Shown piece after piece: positions 33,854 to 42,444 of a stretch of DNA of 64,000 nucleotides. The stretch spans positions 1 through 64,000 of the forward strand of contig JARGOC010000011.1 in assembly GCA_029212365.1 (NCBI GenBank). Reading direction: 5' to 3'. How positions within the stretch are numbered: position 1 is the first letter of the stretch; every line of letters starts with the position of its first letter. The notes under the pieces are model-generated. The model ran no database searches and was not told where the DNA came from. It worked only from the letters and a program-made list of their open reading frames with translations. The DNA comes from Roseovarius sp. (GTDB taxonomy: Bacteria > Pseudomonadota > Alphaproteobacteria > Rhodobacterales > Rhodobacteraceae). The translations under genes and the position numbers were made by a program.

Positions 33854-34846
33854 ATGCATTTACTGGCAGTCGATGACGACCCGATCATCCTAGAACTTCT
33901 TGTGGAGTTTGTGCAGTATCTTGGGAATCATACAATAGAGACTGCAACATGCGTGACAGATGCTCTGGAACTCGTAGCGCGAGAAAATGGCGAGAAATTC
34001 GATTGCTTCTTGCTCGATATTCAGATGCCCGGCACCGATGGAATAGAGCTGTGCAAAATTCTACGCGGCCGTCCGGATCATAAATCCACTCCGATTTTGA
34101 TGCTCACGGCGATGTCCGATAAAGCATATATCGACCGGGCCTTTGGCGCCGGAGCAAATGACTATGTTACCAAACCATTTGAGATCGACGAACTGCGAGG
34201 TCGTATTGGTCTGGTAGATAGTCTCATCACGCAACAATTGAAAGAAGCCGGAGAAAATCAGCAGTCGTTCGGAGACGCCGAACTGAATTCTGAAGATACC
34301 GCAAATGAGATCAAGCACCCGCTTTATGAACCCTTCAAGATCCACGATGTAGACGGTGTGATTGAGCATAATGCGCTTGAAAATTACGTTTCCCTCTTGT
34401 CTCAAAAACAGCTCTTTGGGTCGACCGTATTTGCATTCTGCATTCGCGGAATTGCAGATCTTTATAAGGAAACCAGTGGTTTCGAGTACCAATGTCTCAT
34501 CACCGACGTTTCCGAAGCAATCGCCAGCAGCCTTGAGAAAAACCAGTTTCTTGTCTCCTATGCGGGCAGCGGCGTTTTTGTATGTGTTGTTGAGCGAGGC
34601 TGGCAACCAGATCCTTGCTCCATCACTGACCGTGTTAACTTGACCCTTCATCACATGGGGTTGTGTTTCAACGACGGCAAGCCAATGAAAGCCTCGGTTT
34701 CTACTGGAGAAATGGTACGTCTGGTTTGGAAATCGGGTGACAAAGCGATTGACGCGCTGGCCACAGCTTTTGAAAGCGCCGAACGCGAAAGTAGCCGGTT
34801 TGCCCAAAACCTCGAAGATTTCTGGTATGCAAGGCAATCCGCATGA
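33854..34846 (+). CDS. Response regulator, receiver plus degenerate GGDEF-like domain
   Basis: A 330-residue protein. The receiver domain (1-120) has the acidic pair DDDP, phospho-acceptor D in CFLLDIQMPGTDG, the conserved T (MLTAM) and K (VTKPFE). The C-terminal part (~170-325) resembles a diguanylate cyclase fold, but the catalytic GGDEF site appears as YAGSGVF, so it cannot be a normal cyclase. It may be a binding or scaffold module. The stop overlaps the Hpt gene by 4 bp. Confidence 0.82.
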   Translation: MHLLAVDDDPIILELLVEFVQYLGNHTIETATCVTDALELVARENGEKFDCFLLDIQMPGTDGIELCKILRGRPDHKSTPILMLTAMSDKAYIDRAFGAGANDYVTKPFEIDELRGRIGLVDSLITQQLKEAGENQQSFGDAELNSEDTANEIKHPLYEPFKIHDVDGVIEHNALENYVSLLSQKQLFGSTVFAFCIRGIADLYKETSGFEYQCLITDVSEAIASSLEKNQFLVSYAGSGVFVCVVERGWQPDPCSITDRVNLTLHHMGLCFNDGKPMKASVSTGEMVRLVWKSGDKAIDALATAFESAERESSRFAQNLEDFWYARQSA

Positions 34847-35205
34847 CCTCAGCAATAGTATCAATGCCAGGCATCGAGCGAATTCAAAATCGGTTTCTTC
34901 AAAAACTTGATCAACGCGAAGTGCGCCTCTCCAATGCGATTCATGTGTCGTGTGAAAACGATTCAGAGCGAGAACGGAAAGAGGCGTTACGTGAGTGCCA
35001 ACAAATCCTGCATAAATTGGCCGGTTCGTCCGGCACAGTGGGGTTTAAGGATCTAGGTGAAGGAGCACGCTATTGCGAAGAATTGATCGAAGCCTATTTG
35101 GCGGGGCAAACATCTGGCAAAGACCAGATGTACGAGATGCTTACCTGCTTCCTAAAGGGCGTTGAAGCAATGCCTGAACGCAAAGGTCATCGCACGGCCG
35201 TATGA
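34843..35205 (+). CDS. Hpt-domain phosphotransfer protein
   Basis: A 120-residue helical protein with the Hpt signature LHKLAGSSGTVGFKDLG, where the first histidine is the phospho-acceptor. It is translationally coupled to the response regulator. It probably relays phosphate from the hybrid kinase at 36974-40198 to receivers nearby. Confidence 0.85.
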   Translation: MTSAIVSMPGIERIQNRFLQKLDQREVRLSNAIHVSCENDSERERKEALRECQQILHKLAGSSGTVGFKDLGEGARYCEELIEAYLAGQTSGKDQMYEMLTCFLKGVEAMPERKGHRTAV

Positions 35206-35316
35206 CCACCGCGCAAGCGGCATGTGCCGGTCTCATCAAGACGAACTAGAATTGATGTATCATAGGGTTCGATCTGGTCTCAGATTTTGCCCCCCCTGAG
35301 TGGGGGTGCGTTGCGA

Positions 35317-35700
35317 TCAAACCGAATAATCGTGTGCGTGCAGAATCTCTACGATCGTGTCTGACAACTCAACCGCTTCGAAGGGTTTGATGATCACATC
35401 CAGAACCCCGAACTGTTTGTATTTCTCGATTTCGTTGGGCTGCACACGTGCTGTCATGAAAATCGCGGGCACGTGTTCCAGCCCTGCGATTTCCCGCAGT
35501 TTACGAAGCGTCGTCTCGCCACTCATCTCTGGCATCATGATGTCCAGCAGGAAAACCTGCGGATCATAGCCCGAGGCAACGCCAATCGCCTCTTGTCCGG
35601 AAGAGCATTGGCGGACTTCGAACTTCCCACTCATTTCCAGCGACATCAACGCTACTTCTAGGATATCTTCGTCGTCGTCTACATGTAGAAGGCGGTACAC
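35317..35700 (-). CDS. Stand-alone receiver protein (CheY-like)
   Basis: A 127-residue single receiver domain with DDDED, phospho-acceptor D in VFLLDIMMPEMSG, T in MTARV and K in IKPFEAVE. No output domain. It lies 7 bp after the PAS histidine kinase gene and so is most likely its partner. All catalytic positions are intact. Confidence 0.88.
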   Translation of the reverse strand: MYRLLHVDDDEDILEVALMSLEMSGKFEVRQCSSGQEAIGVASGYDPQVFLLDIMMPEMSGETTLRKLREIAGLEHVPAIFMTARVQPNEIEKYKQFGVLDVIIKPFEAVELSDTIVEILHAHDYSV

Positions 35701-35707
35701 AGCAATC

Positions 35708-36835
35708 TTAACCTCTGGCTACAGAATTCATTTCACCATCCTTAACAGCAGTTGTCGGCAAATGGAAAAAGAACGTAGAGCCTTCAAATTCTTTGCTGGT
35801 GAAACCAACAGTGCCACCTTGTTTTTCAACGATAGTTTTAACAATACTTAATCCCAGCCCAGTCCCGCGCATTCGGGGCGCAGATTCCGACGCTAACTGG
35901 CTGAACCGTTCAAATATTGCACTTTGTTTTTCTTCGGGAATACCTTTGCCCTGATCACTGACTTCCACGCGCAAGCCTGTTTCGGTCGGGCATAGTTCGA
36001 CCACCACCTTGCCGCCGGTAGGAGAGACCTTTACCGCATTTGAAAGCAGGTTCGTCATCACTTGCATCATGCGATTGTGATCAAAGTAGGCCATAACCGG
36101 CGCGTCCAGTCCCTGCGTGATGACATTGACATCAAATCGATTTGAGAAAGGGCCGATCGCTTCGACAGCTTCGCGCAACATCTCCGACATATCCTCGATT
36201 TGGTTGTCAAAGACCATTGCGTTAGCATCTAGCTTTTCCAGGTCGAGGATATCATTGATTATCAGTATAAGCCTGTCCGCGTTTCGGTGGGCAATTTCCA
36301 GAAGATCACGGGTTTTGTCAGTCACCTTACCTGCCGCACCTGAAAGTACCAGACCCATTGCCCCTTTAATGGAGGTCATGGGCGAGCGCAGTTCGTGACT
36401 GACAGTGGATACAAATTCCGACTTGATCCTCTCGCTTTCCAGCCGTGCAGAAGCATCGCGCATGACACAGACGAATTGATCAGCAACATCTTCATTGCGG
36501 ATGAGCTGAAGGTCGGCGTCATAGGGCCTCCCATTGAAAACGAATGTGCGGTTAACTTGAACCGCCTCGTTCATCAGTAAAGGCTGAGCGATAACGCGAA
36601 ATTTTTCTTCATCAAAACCCCGTGTAAGGTCACTCATGCTTTTTTCGGATATTTTGTCGATGGACCAACCAACGCTCTTAAGCGCTGCATCATTCAGATA
36701 ACTGAACCGAAGAGTTTCAGCATTGAAAATATAGACCTCGTCCCTCAAACGCTTGAGGATTGAAACCAAATTACGCTCGCTTTCCAGAACATCCGTACTG
36801 GAAATGGCATTCACATTTTCTACTTCTCTGCTCAT
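35708..36835 (-). CDS. PAS-domain sensor histidine kinase
   Basis: A 375-residue soluble kinase: a PAS-like domain (~20-130), HisKA (~135-200, phospho-His in VSHELRSPMTS) and an HATPase (~245-365; NLLSNAVKVS, DQGKGIP, GTGLGLSIV). No membrane segment is visible, so it senses a cytoplasmic cue. Its kinase part is closely related to that of the hybrid kinase next door, suggesting duplication. Co-transcribed with the single receiver gene downstream. Confidence 0.9.
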   Translation of the reverse strand: MSREVENVNAISSTDVLESERNLVSILKRLRDEVYIFNAETLRFSYLNDAALKSVGWSIDKISEKSMSDLTRGFDEEKFRVIAQPLLMNEAVQVNRTFVFNGRPYDADLQLIRNEDVADQFVCVMRDASARLESERIKSEFVSTVSHELRSPMTSIKGAMGLVLSGAAGKVTDKTRDLLEIAHRNADRLILIINDILDLEKLDANAMVFDNQIEDMSEMLREAVEAIGPFSNRFDVNVITQGLDAPVMAYFDHNRMMQVMTNLLSNAVKVSPTGGKVVVELCPTETGLRVEVSDQGKGIPEEKQSAIFERFSQLASESAPRMRGTGLGLSIVKTIVEKQGGTVGFTSKEFEGSTFFFHLPTTAVKDGEMNSVARG

Positions 36836-36973
36836 ATCGCCCTACCTTTGGGTCAGAAAACTGGAACACAACCCAACGTTTGATCGCTGTTTTTATAACT
36901 CAATTGTTTACAGTCTATCTATTGAAAGAGGCAAGATTAGGACGATGAGGTGGTCTCGTGTGGTCACAAATAA

Positions 36974-39900
36974 TCACGCCGATTGTGCATATTGATTTAT
37001 CGTCTCTACAATTCTCTTAAGATCCTTCTCTGATTTGACTAGCTCTTGGCACACCCGCTTGTCAGGTTCTCGCGCATTGCCCGCAGACAATCCTAGGACT
37101 GCTGCCTGAGGCTGATAACGTTCGAAATCATCAAGCAATTCAGATCGATTGCCATCTGGCAAGCTCCAATCCGCCACGATCACATCGTAACGGTTTGATT
37201 TTAAGCAACCTCGCGCCTCATTTAGGTTTTTTGCAAGTGTCGCATCAACCCGGCCATCAAATCCTGACATTATGACGTTTGCGAAATACGGATCGTCTTG
37301 AATGTGAAGCACTTTGATGAGATTCGATTCTTGAACATCAGCAATAGGTAGACGTGGTGCAATGGCCGTTCTTGGGCTGGTGGGAATACAAAACCAAAAC
37401 ACCGTTAGCCCTGTTCCTGGGCTTTCAAACCCAATTGATCCCCCCATCCGTTCGACGAGTTCTCGAGTGATGCTGAGCCCCAGACCAGTGCCGCCTTTCA
37501 TCCGTGTGTCAGACCCATCCACCTGCGAGAAAGGTTGGAAGATGTCAGACCGGAACGACGTTGGTATTCCATCGCCATTGTCCATGACATAAACAACCGC
37601 TTTGCCATCTAGAAGCTCCGCCTTCAGTTGCACGATCCCTTCATCGGCAGAAAACTTGCAAGCGTTTGACAACAAATTAGCCAGCACTTGTGCCAGCCGA
37701 ACCGGATCAGCTTCAATATAGATAGGCGCGTCTGGGAGATCGAGATTGATTTTGGCGCCGTGAGTTTCGGCCAGAGGTGCGATCAGTTGAACGGCTTCTC
37801 GGATGGCGGCTTGGAGATCACACTCCGTCTGGCTGAATTCCAAATTGCCCGCCATCAATTGCTCAAAGTCCAGGATATCATTCACCAGTTCAATCAAGCG
37901 GTCCGTGTTTTTGTAGGCGATGTTGATTAGGCGGTCGCGTGTTTTGGTGTTTTCGGACTCTAAATTGGCTTGCACCAAACCAAGTGCGCCTTTGATTGAG
38001 GTTAACGGCGTTCTGAGTTCATGGCTGATAGTAGCAATAAACGAATTTTTGAGCTGCTCGACTGTCTTTTTCTCAGTGATATCCTGAATTTGGGCTATGT
38101 AAATGTCGCGTTCTACAATTGGGTCATGCCCCCATGAAATAGATAGCAATCCCCACTTTTCGGTACCGTCCTTGTGACGGATAAGGTGCTCATCCTGATA
38201 GGTTTGAGATCTGGTTGCTGATTTACCACCAATGGCCTTGATGATCCTAATTCTGTCCTCATAGGAAACGAGTTCCCCAAAGTTGTAAGTATTCTGAAGC
38301 TCGGCCTGAGAAAAACCCACAAAATCGCTCAATGCGCTATTCGTTCCGACAATGAGTCCGCCCTCGTTAAGAATGGCCATACCCACTGGAGCATTCTCCA
38401 ACTGCAGGCGAAATCGTTTGTGACTCGCCTCCAGCGCTGCTCGAGCTCTGCGAATATCAGTGATATCGGTTTGGGCTCCGATCATCCGCAAGGCGTCTCC
38501 ACCTTCATCGCGTTCGACGACAACCGCGTCAGACCTCATCCAAGACCAATCGCCATCGTCAATCTTGATCCGGAATTCCGTGACTGAACGATCGGTATCG
38601 CCCCGAATACATGCGGCGTCGTTGGCCTGCAGTTTGGGCAGGTCTTCGGGATGCACGCGCGATAAGAAATACTCCTGCGTGTCGCCAATATAGTCCTTTG
38701 ACAGGTGCAGCAAATTCCGCCAGGTTTGCGATACGACCGATGTTTGAGAGCGCAGATTAACATCGAACACTCCAATCTTAGCCCCCCTGAGTGCTAGATC
38801 CCATCGTTGTTCAGTTTCTGCCACACGTTGAGCCGCCTCACGTTCCTCCGTCACATTTTGAACGATCATCGTCGTGCGACCATCACCGTTCGGAGCCGTC
38901 CACCTGTTTCGTTGCACCTCAAGCAATAGATAGTCGTCATCCAATACAACCGCTGCAAGGCCACTGGCCGAGGTAGAGCTATCGATTTCAACACGTCGCG
39001 ACAGACAGTTGGCGATCTCTTTGTATCTTGCCGATCCAGGTGGCCCCATAAGATGCCGTGCCGCGGGATTATCGTTGATCACCTGGCCCTCGTCATTCAG
39101 AACAAGGATAGGTACGACTGCATTCTCCCAAATTGCGCGTGTTTCATCCTGAAGTGATTTAAGCGCGTGTGTCTTAAGCGCCACACGGTCAGATATCACA
39201 CGCTCGCGCCGCAAGGATATCTTGATGAACCCAAACATAAGCGATGTCAGGACAAAGCCCGAAAACAGAATGAGGAAGGGCCCGATATTACTTCGCGCGG
39301 ATTCAAATTCGGGCGTGCTCTCCCACTTGATCGACCACGGTTGGCCGAACACATCCACATTTTCAGTATGCGTAAACTGTGGATCGTGAGAAACGGGCGC
39401 TTCGCTCTGGTAAATCAAGTTTTCCTGCGTGGGTACATCCCCCTCATAAGCGGCAATTGTGAAGTTTATGTCTTGGTTGATCGTCAAACTTTCTAATGTC
39501 TTTGCCCCGATAAAAGGCATGTAGACCCAGCCAAGGTGGGCGTTGCGACGTTCTTGCACTGTCCGCAGCAAGGCATCCTTCCGATAATGAGGGCGAAGCA
39601 ACAGAAATCCAGGCTTGCGAGTGTCGTCCTGCACAAGTTCAATGCGCTGAGTCAGCCGCAGTGTCCCGGTATCACGTGACAGGTTGGCTGCGTTGCGTCG
39701 ACCTTGCTCAAACGCAATATTCAGCCCGACAGCTTGGCGGTTATCAGCCAAAGGTTCTATGTATTTAATAACATAAAGCGGGCCTTCGGTCTCTTTTGGG
39801 TGAATGTTCAGGTGCTGTACACCGTCGCGTGTGACCTCGGCCAGAAAACTGTCGGTAGCGTCGCGATCAACCGGAACGATGTAGCCCAGACCAAGCATGC

Positions 39901-40198
39901 CGGGCACTGACAATTCCACATGAAGGGTCTCGGTAAAAGTGGCCCAGTCCTGTAGTTTCACTTCGTCCATAGCAGCAAAGAGTGCCGCACCACTGTCCAG
40001 CACATCACTATACCGCGCCATCTTCGCTTCCAGGGCACCAAAAGCGTCTCTGGCCAGAAAGCGAAATGCTTCTTCCCCCTTACTCTGTTCCAACTTAAAG
40101 GAATAGGCAGACGCCATCACAGAGAGCAAAAGGCACGATGCGCTCACAAACACCCGAATGGATGTGTAGTGGGAGCCGCCTAATGAGAAGACTTTCAT
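36974..40198 (-). CDS. CHASE-PAS hybrid sensor histidine kinase
   Basis: A 1074-residue membrane sensor. Order: membrane helix (~14-34), periplasmic CHASE domain (~70-300; HLGWVYMPFIGAKTLE), second helix (~310-330), three PAS-type regions (~345-710), HisKA (SHELRTPLTSIKGALGL), HATPase (NLLSNACKFS, DNGDGIP, GTGLGLSIT) and a C-terminal receiver (~955-1070). The receiver has a plausible phospho-Asp in VIVADWSLPDG and K in LVKSEKDL, but is divergent around the acidic pair (QDDP). CHASE domains sense small extracellular ligands. Likely passes phosphate to the nearby Hpt. Confidence 0.9.
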   Translation of the reverse strand: MKVFSLGGSHYTSIRVFVSASCLLLSVMASAYSFKLEQSKGEEAFRFLARDAFGALEAKMARYSDVLDSGAALFAAMDEVKLQDWATFTETLHVELSVPGMLGLGYIVPVDRDATDSFLAEVTRDGVQHLNIHPKETEGPLYVIKYIEPLADNRQAVGLNIAFEQGRRNAANLSRDTGTLRLTQRIELVQDDTRKPGFLLLRPHYRKDALLRTVQERRNAHLGWVYMPFIGAKTLESLTINQDINFTIAAYEGDVPTQENLIYQSEAPVSHDPQFTHTENVDVFGQPWSIKWESTPEFESARSNIGPFLILFSGFVLTSLMFGFIKISLRRERVISDRVALKTHALKSLQDETRAIWENAVVPILVLNDEGQVINDNPAARHLMGPPGSARYKEIANCLSRRVEIDSSTSASGLAAVVLDDDYLLLEVQRNRWTAPNGDGRTTMIVQNVTEEREAAQRVAETEQRWDLALRGAKIGVFDVNLRSQTSVVSQTWRNLLHLSKDYIGDTQEYFLSRVHPEDLPKLQANDAACIRGDTDRSVTEFRIKIDDGDWSWMRSDAVVVERDEGGDALRMIGAQTDITDIRRARAALEASHKRFRLQLENAPVGMAILNEGGLIVGTNSALSDFVGFSQAELQNTYNFGELVSYEDRIRIIKAIGGKSATRSQTYQDEHLIRHKDGTEKWGLLSISWGHDPIVERDIYIAQIQDITEKKTVEQLKNSFIATISHELRTPLTSIKGALGLVQANLESENTKTRDRLINIAYKNTDRLIELVNDILDFEQLMAGNLEFSQTECDLQAAIREAVQLIAPLAETHGAKINLDLPDAPIYIEADPVRLAQVLANLLSNACKFSADEGIVQLKAELLDGKAVVYVMDNGDGIPTSFRSDIFQPFSQVDGSDTRMKGGTGLGLSITRELVERMGGSIGFESPGTGLTVFWFCIPTSPRTAIAPRLPIADVQESNLIKVLHIQDDPYFANVIMSGFDGRVDATLAKNLNEARGCLKSNRYDVIVADWSLPDGNRSELLDDFERYQPQAAVLGLSAGNAREPDKRVCQELVKSEKDLKRIVETINQYAQSA

Positions 40199-40232
40199 GA
40201 AGCTTGATACATTTCACATGCCCGCGTTTAGC

Positions 40233-40261
40233 TTCACCCTTTTTGGGTGAATTGTTTTTTT
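40233..40261 (+). terminator. Terminator-like hairpin upstream of the hybrid kinase
   Basis: A 7-bp stem (40233-40239 with 40245-40251), loop TTTTT, followed on the + strand by TTG and a T-run. It is a textbook intrinsic terminator for + strand transcripts. On the minus strand it would be in the hybrid kinase leader, where the T-run would precede it as A residues. Confidence 0.5.
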
Positions 40262-40493
40262 CTAGGTTACCTTATGCGTGCGGAAAATCAAATAGGATAC
40301 GTAAAATATTTAGTTTACTGTCCATCCTCGACATTTCAGTCTGAACTGCTCCGTCGCCGTGGGTGCGACGCGCCCCCGTCGTGCTGTCATTCGCCCTTTC
40401 CGCAATCGGCCTAGCCCTGCTCAACACCATGCCCAACGCCGCACCTGCAGGGCAAATCGCCATGGTCCCGCATGCCAGAGCGCCAAAGCACGC

Positions 40494-40566
40494 CGCAACA
40501 CCCACCTTGGCTGGGTCTACATGCCTTTTATCGGGGCAACGACATTAGAAATGTTTGACGGTCAAC
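40494..40566 (+). repeat. Inverted duplicate fragment of the CHASE coding region
   Basis: These 73 bp match the reverse complement of 39476-39547, inside the hybrid kinase gene, with about four differences. The + strand reads RRNTHLGWVYMPFIGATTLE, against RRNAHLGWVYMPFIGAKTLE in the kinase. The rest of a CHASE domain is not present, so this is a fragment. The flanking interval 40262-40828 contains open frames (one from 40363 with a hydrophobic start) but nothing I can support as a gene. Confidence 0.75.
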
Positions 40567-40828
40567 TCTCCCTACATTGCAATGTGGACCGGATTCGCGT
40601 CTGGGTTGGAGAGACAATAGATTTGGAGGCGCTAATGCGTATTGCAGAGTGCGTGCAGTATCACACAAAACCAAATGCGCATGTGGGATCAAATGTCGGG
40701 CCAGTCAAATCAACCACAACACCAATCATTTATGATCAGCTATTTTGAGCTGTATATAGCGCAAGTGAGAGGGCGAACTTAGAACCAAACCAGCCTCAAG
40801 TAGCCGAAGGCGGTAGGCAAAACAAAAA

Positions 40829-40914
40829 TGGTGCGGTCGAGAAGACTCGAACTTCCACGGGTGTTACCCCACAGCGACCTCAACGCTGCGCGTCTACCAT
40901 TCCGCCACGACCGC
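40829..40914 (-). tRNA. tRNA-Leu (GAG)
   Basis: An 86-nt tRNA on the minus strand with encoded CCA (40829-40831). The acceptor stem pairs GCGGTCG with CGACCGC. The anticodon stem CAGCG/CGCTG closes the loop TTGAGGT, giving anticodon GAG. A long variable arm, as in class II tRNAs, and a T-arm with GTTCGAG are present. Confidence 0.95.
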
Positions 40915-41027
40915 ACGTGATCAGGTAGTCGTGCGCGATATAGACGAGGGGCTATCAGATGTGAAGGGGCAAATTGGCCTTGCCACACGGGTTTTCATCC
41001 TCGTGCGACGGGGCTATCACCAGCGCT

Positions 41028-41681
41028 ATGGTGGAATGGATCACAACCCCGGGCCTGACCGATTATCGTGCGGCCGAAGACTTCATGGAAACCCGCGCAG
41101 CTGAAATCGCGGCGGGCACGGCCCAAGAATGTATCTGGCTGGTTGAACACCCCCCCCTTTATACCGCCGGCACCAGCGCCAAACCCGCTGATCTGACTGA
41201 TCCGGACCGCTTTGACGTGTATGAGACCAAACGCGGTGGCCAATATACCTATCATGGCCCCGGACAGCGGGTGGTCTATGTCATGCTGGATGTGGGGGCA
41301 CGCGGGCGCGATGTGCGAGCCTTTGTGCAACAGCTTGAGGAGTGGGTGATCGCCACGCTGGAGCGGTTCAATGTCACCGGTGCCATCCGTGAAGGTCGTG
41401 TGGGTGTCTGGGTCACGCGCGACGACAAGCCCCTGACCGCCACCGGGTCACCCGCCGAAGACAAGATTGCTGCCATCGGCATACGCCTGCGCAAATGGAT
41501 CAGCTTTCACGGCATTTCGATCAATGTCGAACCTGATCTGAGCCACTTTAGCGGCATCATACCCTGCGGCATCACCGAGCACGGCGTGACGTCTCTGGTT
41601 GATCTGGGCCTGCCGGTCACGATGGACGATGTGGATGTGGCCCTGAAACAGACTTTTGGGCTGACGTTTCATACCGCCTGA
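41028..41681 (+). CDS. lipB: LipB, octanoyl-[acyl-carrier-protein]:protein N-octanoyltransferase
   Basis: A 217-residue enzyme that transfers octanoate from ACP to lipoyl domains of oxo-acid dehydrogenases. Family motifs: [12 protein letters not shown], the catalytic cysteine in [13 protein letters not shown] and the lysine in KIAAIGIRL. The ATG at 41028 (MVEWITTPG) gives normal length; the ATG at 40974 would add 18 residues. Transcribed divergently from the tRNA. Confidence 0.94.
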   Translation: MVEWITTPGLTDYRAAEDFMETRAAEIAAGTAQECIWLVEHPPLYTAGTSAKPADLTDPDRFDVYETKRGGQYTYHGPGQRVVYVMLDVGARGRDVRAFVQQLEEWVIATLERFNVTGAIREGRVGVWVTRDDKPLTATGSPAEDKIAAIGIRLRKWISFHGISINVEPDLSHFSGIIPCGITEHGVTSLVDLGLPVTMDDVDVALKQTFGLTFHTA

Positions 41682-41814
41682 GCCTGCCATAGCTCAAATG
41701 CCCGGCACAAATGCGCCAACTGCGACATTCTGCATACCTTTGTATCCTTGTTTGTTAGGAAATGAAGCCTATTCTCGCCCCCAACTATCCCCGTTTAATG
41801 ACTTGGAGATCATA

Positions 41815-42255
41815 ATGAAAACCCTTCTGTATACATCCGCTTTGATCTTGTCCTTCACGGCCCCTGCATTTGCAGAAGGTGATGTTGGTGCTGGCGAAAA
41901 GGCGTTCAAGAAATGTAAATCCTGCCACATGATTGCACCGGCTGAGGGCGACCCCATCGTCAAAGGTGGCAAAACCGGCCCCAACTTGTACGGCGTGATT
42001 GGCCGGGCCGCGGGAGCTCAGGAAGGGTTTAAATACGGCAAGTCGCTGGCCGCCGCAGGCGAAGCCGGGCTTGTCTGGAGCGAAGAAACCCTTGCCGAAT
42101 ACGCCAAAGATCCAAAAGCGTTCTTGAAGGCTGAGCTGGATGATTCCAAAGCAAAATCGAAAATGACCTTCAAGCTAAAGAAAGGCGGCGAGGATGTAGC
42201 CGCCTATTTGGCGAGTCTGGCCCCTACCCCAGAAGCAGAAGACACTGATTCCTAA
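41815..42255 (+). CDS. cycA: Cytochrome c2/c550-type electron carrier
   Basis: A 146-residue periplasmic cytochrome c. Signal peptide MKTLLYTSALILSFTAPAF, heme site C-K-S-C-H (FKKCKSCHMI) and probable Met ligand in KSKMTFKL. GGAG 9 bp before the ATG at 41815 supports this start; an open extension to 41698 lacks any signal. Likely shuttles electrons from bc1 to the oxidase encoded next (ctaD). A strong terminator follows. Confidence 0.9.
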   Translation: MKTLLYTSALILSFTAPAFAEGDVGAGEKAFKKCKSCHMIAPAEGDPIVKGGKTGPNLYGVIGRAAGAQEGFKYGKSLAAAGEAGLVWSEETLAEYAKDPKAFLKAELDDSKAKSKMTFKLKKGGEDVAAYLASLAPTPEAEDTDS

Positions 42256-42271
42256 TACTTATTCTTCGATT

Positions 42272-42303
42272 GTGGCCCCGTGCACCCTGCCGGGGCCACT
42301 TTC
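42272..42303 (+). terminator. Intrinsic terminator after the cytochrome gene
   Basis: A perfect 9-bp GC-rich stem (42272-42280 with 42291-42299), loop 10 nt, followed by TTTC, 17 bp after the cytochrome c stop. It separates this gene from ctaD, which must have its own promoter in the next ~140 bp. Confidence 0.75.
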
Positions 42304-42444
42304 AAGAGGGTGCGACAAATTATATTGATCCAAATCAAACTCTGACATTGCCCCTGTGCCCCAAGCATTCTAAAAACGGAATGGAACGAGAGTGCCCGTG
42401 CAACGCGGGCTTGCGCCAATAAACTTACCAGCAGGAGGCAACAC

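Noticed and set aside
35285-35310. A C5/G5 inverted repeat between the Hpt and receiver genes
   Set aside because: Short stem without a T-run on either strand; too weak to call a terminator.
40359-40748. A 129-codon + strand frame containing the CHASE-like fragment
   Set aside because: Only about 20 residues match CHASE; the flanking parts are unrelated and basic, so it is not supported as a gene.
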